6,484 nucleotides of DNA, taken from the NCBI GenBank assembly GCA_964599655.1, contig CAZRGV010000238.1:1-6484 (forward strand), in the 5' to 3' direction. This DNA is from CAZRGV01 sp964599655. Its GTDB lineage: Bacteria; Planctomycetota; Planctomycetia; Isosphaerales; Isosphaeraceae. A program made the position numbers and the translations under genes. Below the pieces are notes generated by a model that worked only from the letters and a program-made list of their open reading frames with translations, was not told where the DNA came from and did no database searches. Positions 5,110 through 6,484 of this stretch are shown here, piece by piece (the first letter of the stretch is position 1; each line of letters begins with the position of its first letter).

Positions 5110-6484
5110 TCACGGCAAGATTCGCGTTCCCACAGCGGTATTGAGGTCCAACATGCTCCGGCGGTGGCGGATCAGGGCATCGCGGTACTGACGCAACACC
5201 TCGTTAAACTCGCGCTGCGTCTCGAAGTAGTCGGCCGGACTGATCGCGCCCTGTTCCAGCTGCCGACGCGCCGTGTCACGGACGCGACGTTGAGCCGGCA
5301 GAACCTCCCGCTCCAGTTCCAGGACGCTCAAACGGCTCAGTTCGAACTCGCGAATCGCCGCCTCGACATCGTGCTCCACCTGGCGTTCCAGGGCGGTCAA
5401 TTCGACCCTCGTCTGGTGGAAGTTCAGTTCCGCGCGTCGGATATTGCCCTGATTGCGATTGTAGATGGGCAGGGTTGCGGTCACGCCCAGGGCCCAGGAG
5501 GTCGGGCTCTTGAGCCCGAACGGCCGGTTATCCTGAAAGGTATAGGGCTGATACAGCAGATAGACGTCGGAATAGCGGTTGGCCCGAGCCAGCCGGATCT
5601 CGGCCTGGGCTCGACCGACGCCCAGTCGCTGCGCCACGAGGTCGGGCCGCTCGTCCAGAGCCCGGCGGATCAGGTCCTCGGGCTTCAAAGGGAGTGGCTG
5701 GAGGTCGTGGAGTGAGCCACGGAGTTGCAGCGAACCGGCCTGGTCGCGGGGGAGATCCAGCAAGAGCGCGAGGTTCCGGGTCGTGGTGGTCAGCGTCTCG
5801 CCGGCCTCGCGAACCTGGAACTGAGCCCGTTGGAGCTGGGCCCACAGCGCATCGGCCCGGTCAGGGGAGATCGCGCCAACATCGGCCATGCCGCGAGTGA
5901 TTTTGTAGAGTCTGGCCGAACCCTCGGCGAAGGTCCGACTGTAGCGGAGCGTTTCTTCGGCCGCGATCACGTCCACGAAGGCGGTGTAGAGGTTATCGAT
6001 TTGCAGCCGCACGGCGTCCTGGAACTGGGCCTCGGTGACTTTCTTGGCCCGCCGAGCCACTTCCATTCGCGCCCTTCGCTTGCGCGAGACATCCAAGGGG
6101 TAGGTGATGTTGACGTCATACTGAGTCTGTCCGCCGGGCCGTGCGTTGGAGTAGCGGCCGTAGGGCACGAGTTGGCCATCGGCGTAAAGGATCGGGTTGG
6201 CGCGCAAGCCAGCGGTCANNNNNNNNNNNNNNNNNNNNNNNNNCGGCACCTCGTAGCGGAGGGCAATCAAGCCAAGGTTGCGGTCGAGCAGCAGGGCGAT
6301 CGCCTGATCGAGTGAAAGCCCGTTCGCCGGTTCGACCTCTTCTTCGGTTGGCTCCTCCAGATTGCCATAGGCGGGTAAGGGCACGGGCGGGATCTCGGCC
6401 GGCCGCGGGAGCCGAAACTCTTGCACCACGCGCCTCGACGGCGGGGCGGCCATGCCGATGGGTGCCCGGCTGACCGACGGCCCC
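5110..6484 (-). CDS. TolC family outer-membrane efflux protein (5'-partial)
   Basis: This is an outer-membrane channel subunit of a tripartite efflux pump or type I secretion system, of the TolC/CusC/CzcC group. Numbered from ATG 6453 (447 residues), it has a first helical repeat with NGLSLDQAIALLLDRN (44-59), TAGLRANP (80-87) and TYPLDVSRKRRARMEVARRA (117-136). The second repeat starts with LIRRALDERPDLVAQRLG (261-278; the RPDL motif is typical), then WALGVTATLPIYNRNQGNIR (320-339) and long heptad-like helices to the end. The segment after ATG 6453 is proline- and glutamate-rich with no signal peptide. The frame stays open upstream through GPSVSRAPIG to the window edge, so the true start, with signal peptide or lipobox, probably lies outside. 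A 25-base N gap interrupts the first repeat without shifting frame. No membrane-fusion or inner-membrane pump gene is in view, so the substrate (metal, drug or protein) is open. Confidence 0.88.
   Translation of the reverse strand, partial: GPSVSRAPIGMAAPPSRRVVQEFRLPRPAEIPPVPLPAYGNLEEPTEEEVEPANGLSLDQAIALLLDRNLGLIALRYEVPXXXXXXXXXTAGLRANPILYADGQLVPYGRYSNARPGGQTQYDVNITYPLDVSRKRRARMEVARRAKKVTEAQFQDAVRLQIDNLYTAFVDVIAAEETLRYSRTFAEGSARLYKITRGMADVGAISPDRADALWAQLQRAQFQVREAGETLTTTTRNLALLLDLPRDQAGSLQLRGSLHDLQPLPLKPEDLIRRALDERPDLVAQRLGVGRAQAEIRLARANRYSDVYLLYQPYTFQDNRPFGLKSPTSWALGVTATLPIYNRNQGNIRRAELNFHQTRVELTALERQVEHDVEAAIREFELSRLSVLELEREVLPAQRRVRDTARRQLEQGAISPADYFETQREFNEVLRQYRDALIRHRRSMLDLNTAVGTRILP
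6219..6243. other. Assembly gap (25 N) inside the TolC-type gene
   Basis: Undetermined bases replace about nine codons between RYEVP and TAGLRANP. The frame is the same on both sides, so the gene is probably intact, but the true gap length is not known. Confidence 0.99.

Noticed and set aside
5725..6315. 196-residue plus-strand open frame
   Set aside because: It is antisense to the TolC-family gene and crosses the N gap.

Overview
The window looks like a draft contig from a planctomycete, most likely of the family Isosphaeraceae. GC content and third-position GC are very high. One predicted secreted protein carries an N-terminal PLETRDLPS stretch, a variant of the LEPR-XLL-type motif common on planctomycete exported proteins. 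Genes are widely spaced and intergenic DNA is rich in palindromes. The assignment rests on these traits, not on a marker gene. Two runs of N (4102-4188 and 6219-6243) show that the assembly is scaffolded.

Left part, 1-699: bases 1-427 are a composite palindromic repeat. A 192-bp unit is present twice in tandem with one visible substitution, and it is packed with hairpins. A 22-bp sequence at 2-23 recurs in inverted, almost perfect form at 406-427, so the whole block looks like a non-coding MITE/REP-type cluster. Bases 428-699 form a leader with an AT-rich patch. A polytopic membrane protein follows at 700-2166, resembling GT-C-type (DUF2029/GT87-like) glycosyltransferases. The long open frame that runs through the repeats into it is an artefact of stop-free repeat DNA.

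Middle part, 2167-4413: after a structured spacer comes an unrecognised 71-residue protein (2274-2489) with a clear Shine-Dalgarno sequence. It converges on a minus-strand Old Yellow Enzyme family flavin oxidoreductase (2643-4088, 5' end beside an assembly gap). The convergent spacer holds an 11-bp perfect hairpin, a very dense G-quadruplex motif and a REP-like palindrome. The OYE protein has Lys in place of the first residue of the usual His-x-x-His/Asn substrate-binding pair, and a cysteine-bearing C-terminal tail.

Right part, 4414-6484: two minus-strand genes lie 54 bp apart. The upstream one is a TolC-family outer-membrane efflux protein whose 5' end lies beyond the window. The downstream one is the LEPR-XLL-like predicted surface protein, starting at a TTG behind a strong GAGGAGGAG ribosome binding site. 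They could form a short transcription unit of envelope proteins. I see no evidence that the left, middle and right genes work in one pathway. The least explained parts are the repeat cluster, the convergent spacer and the small protein.
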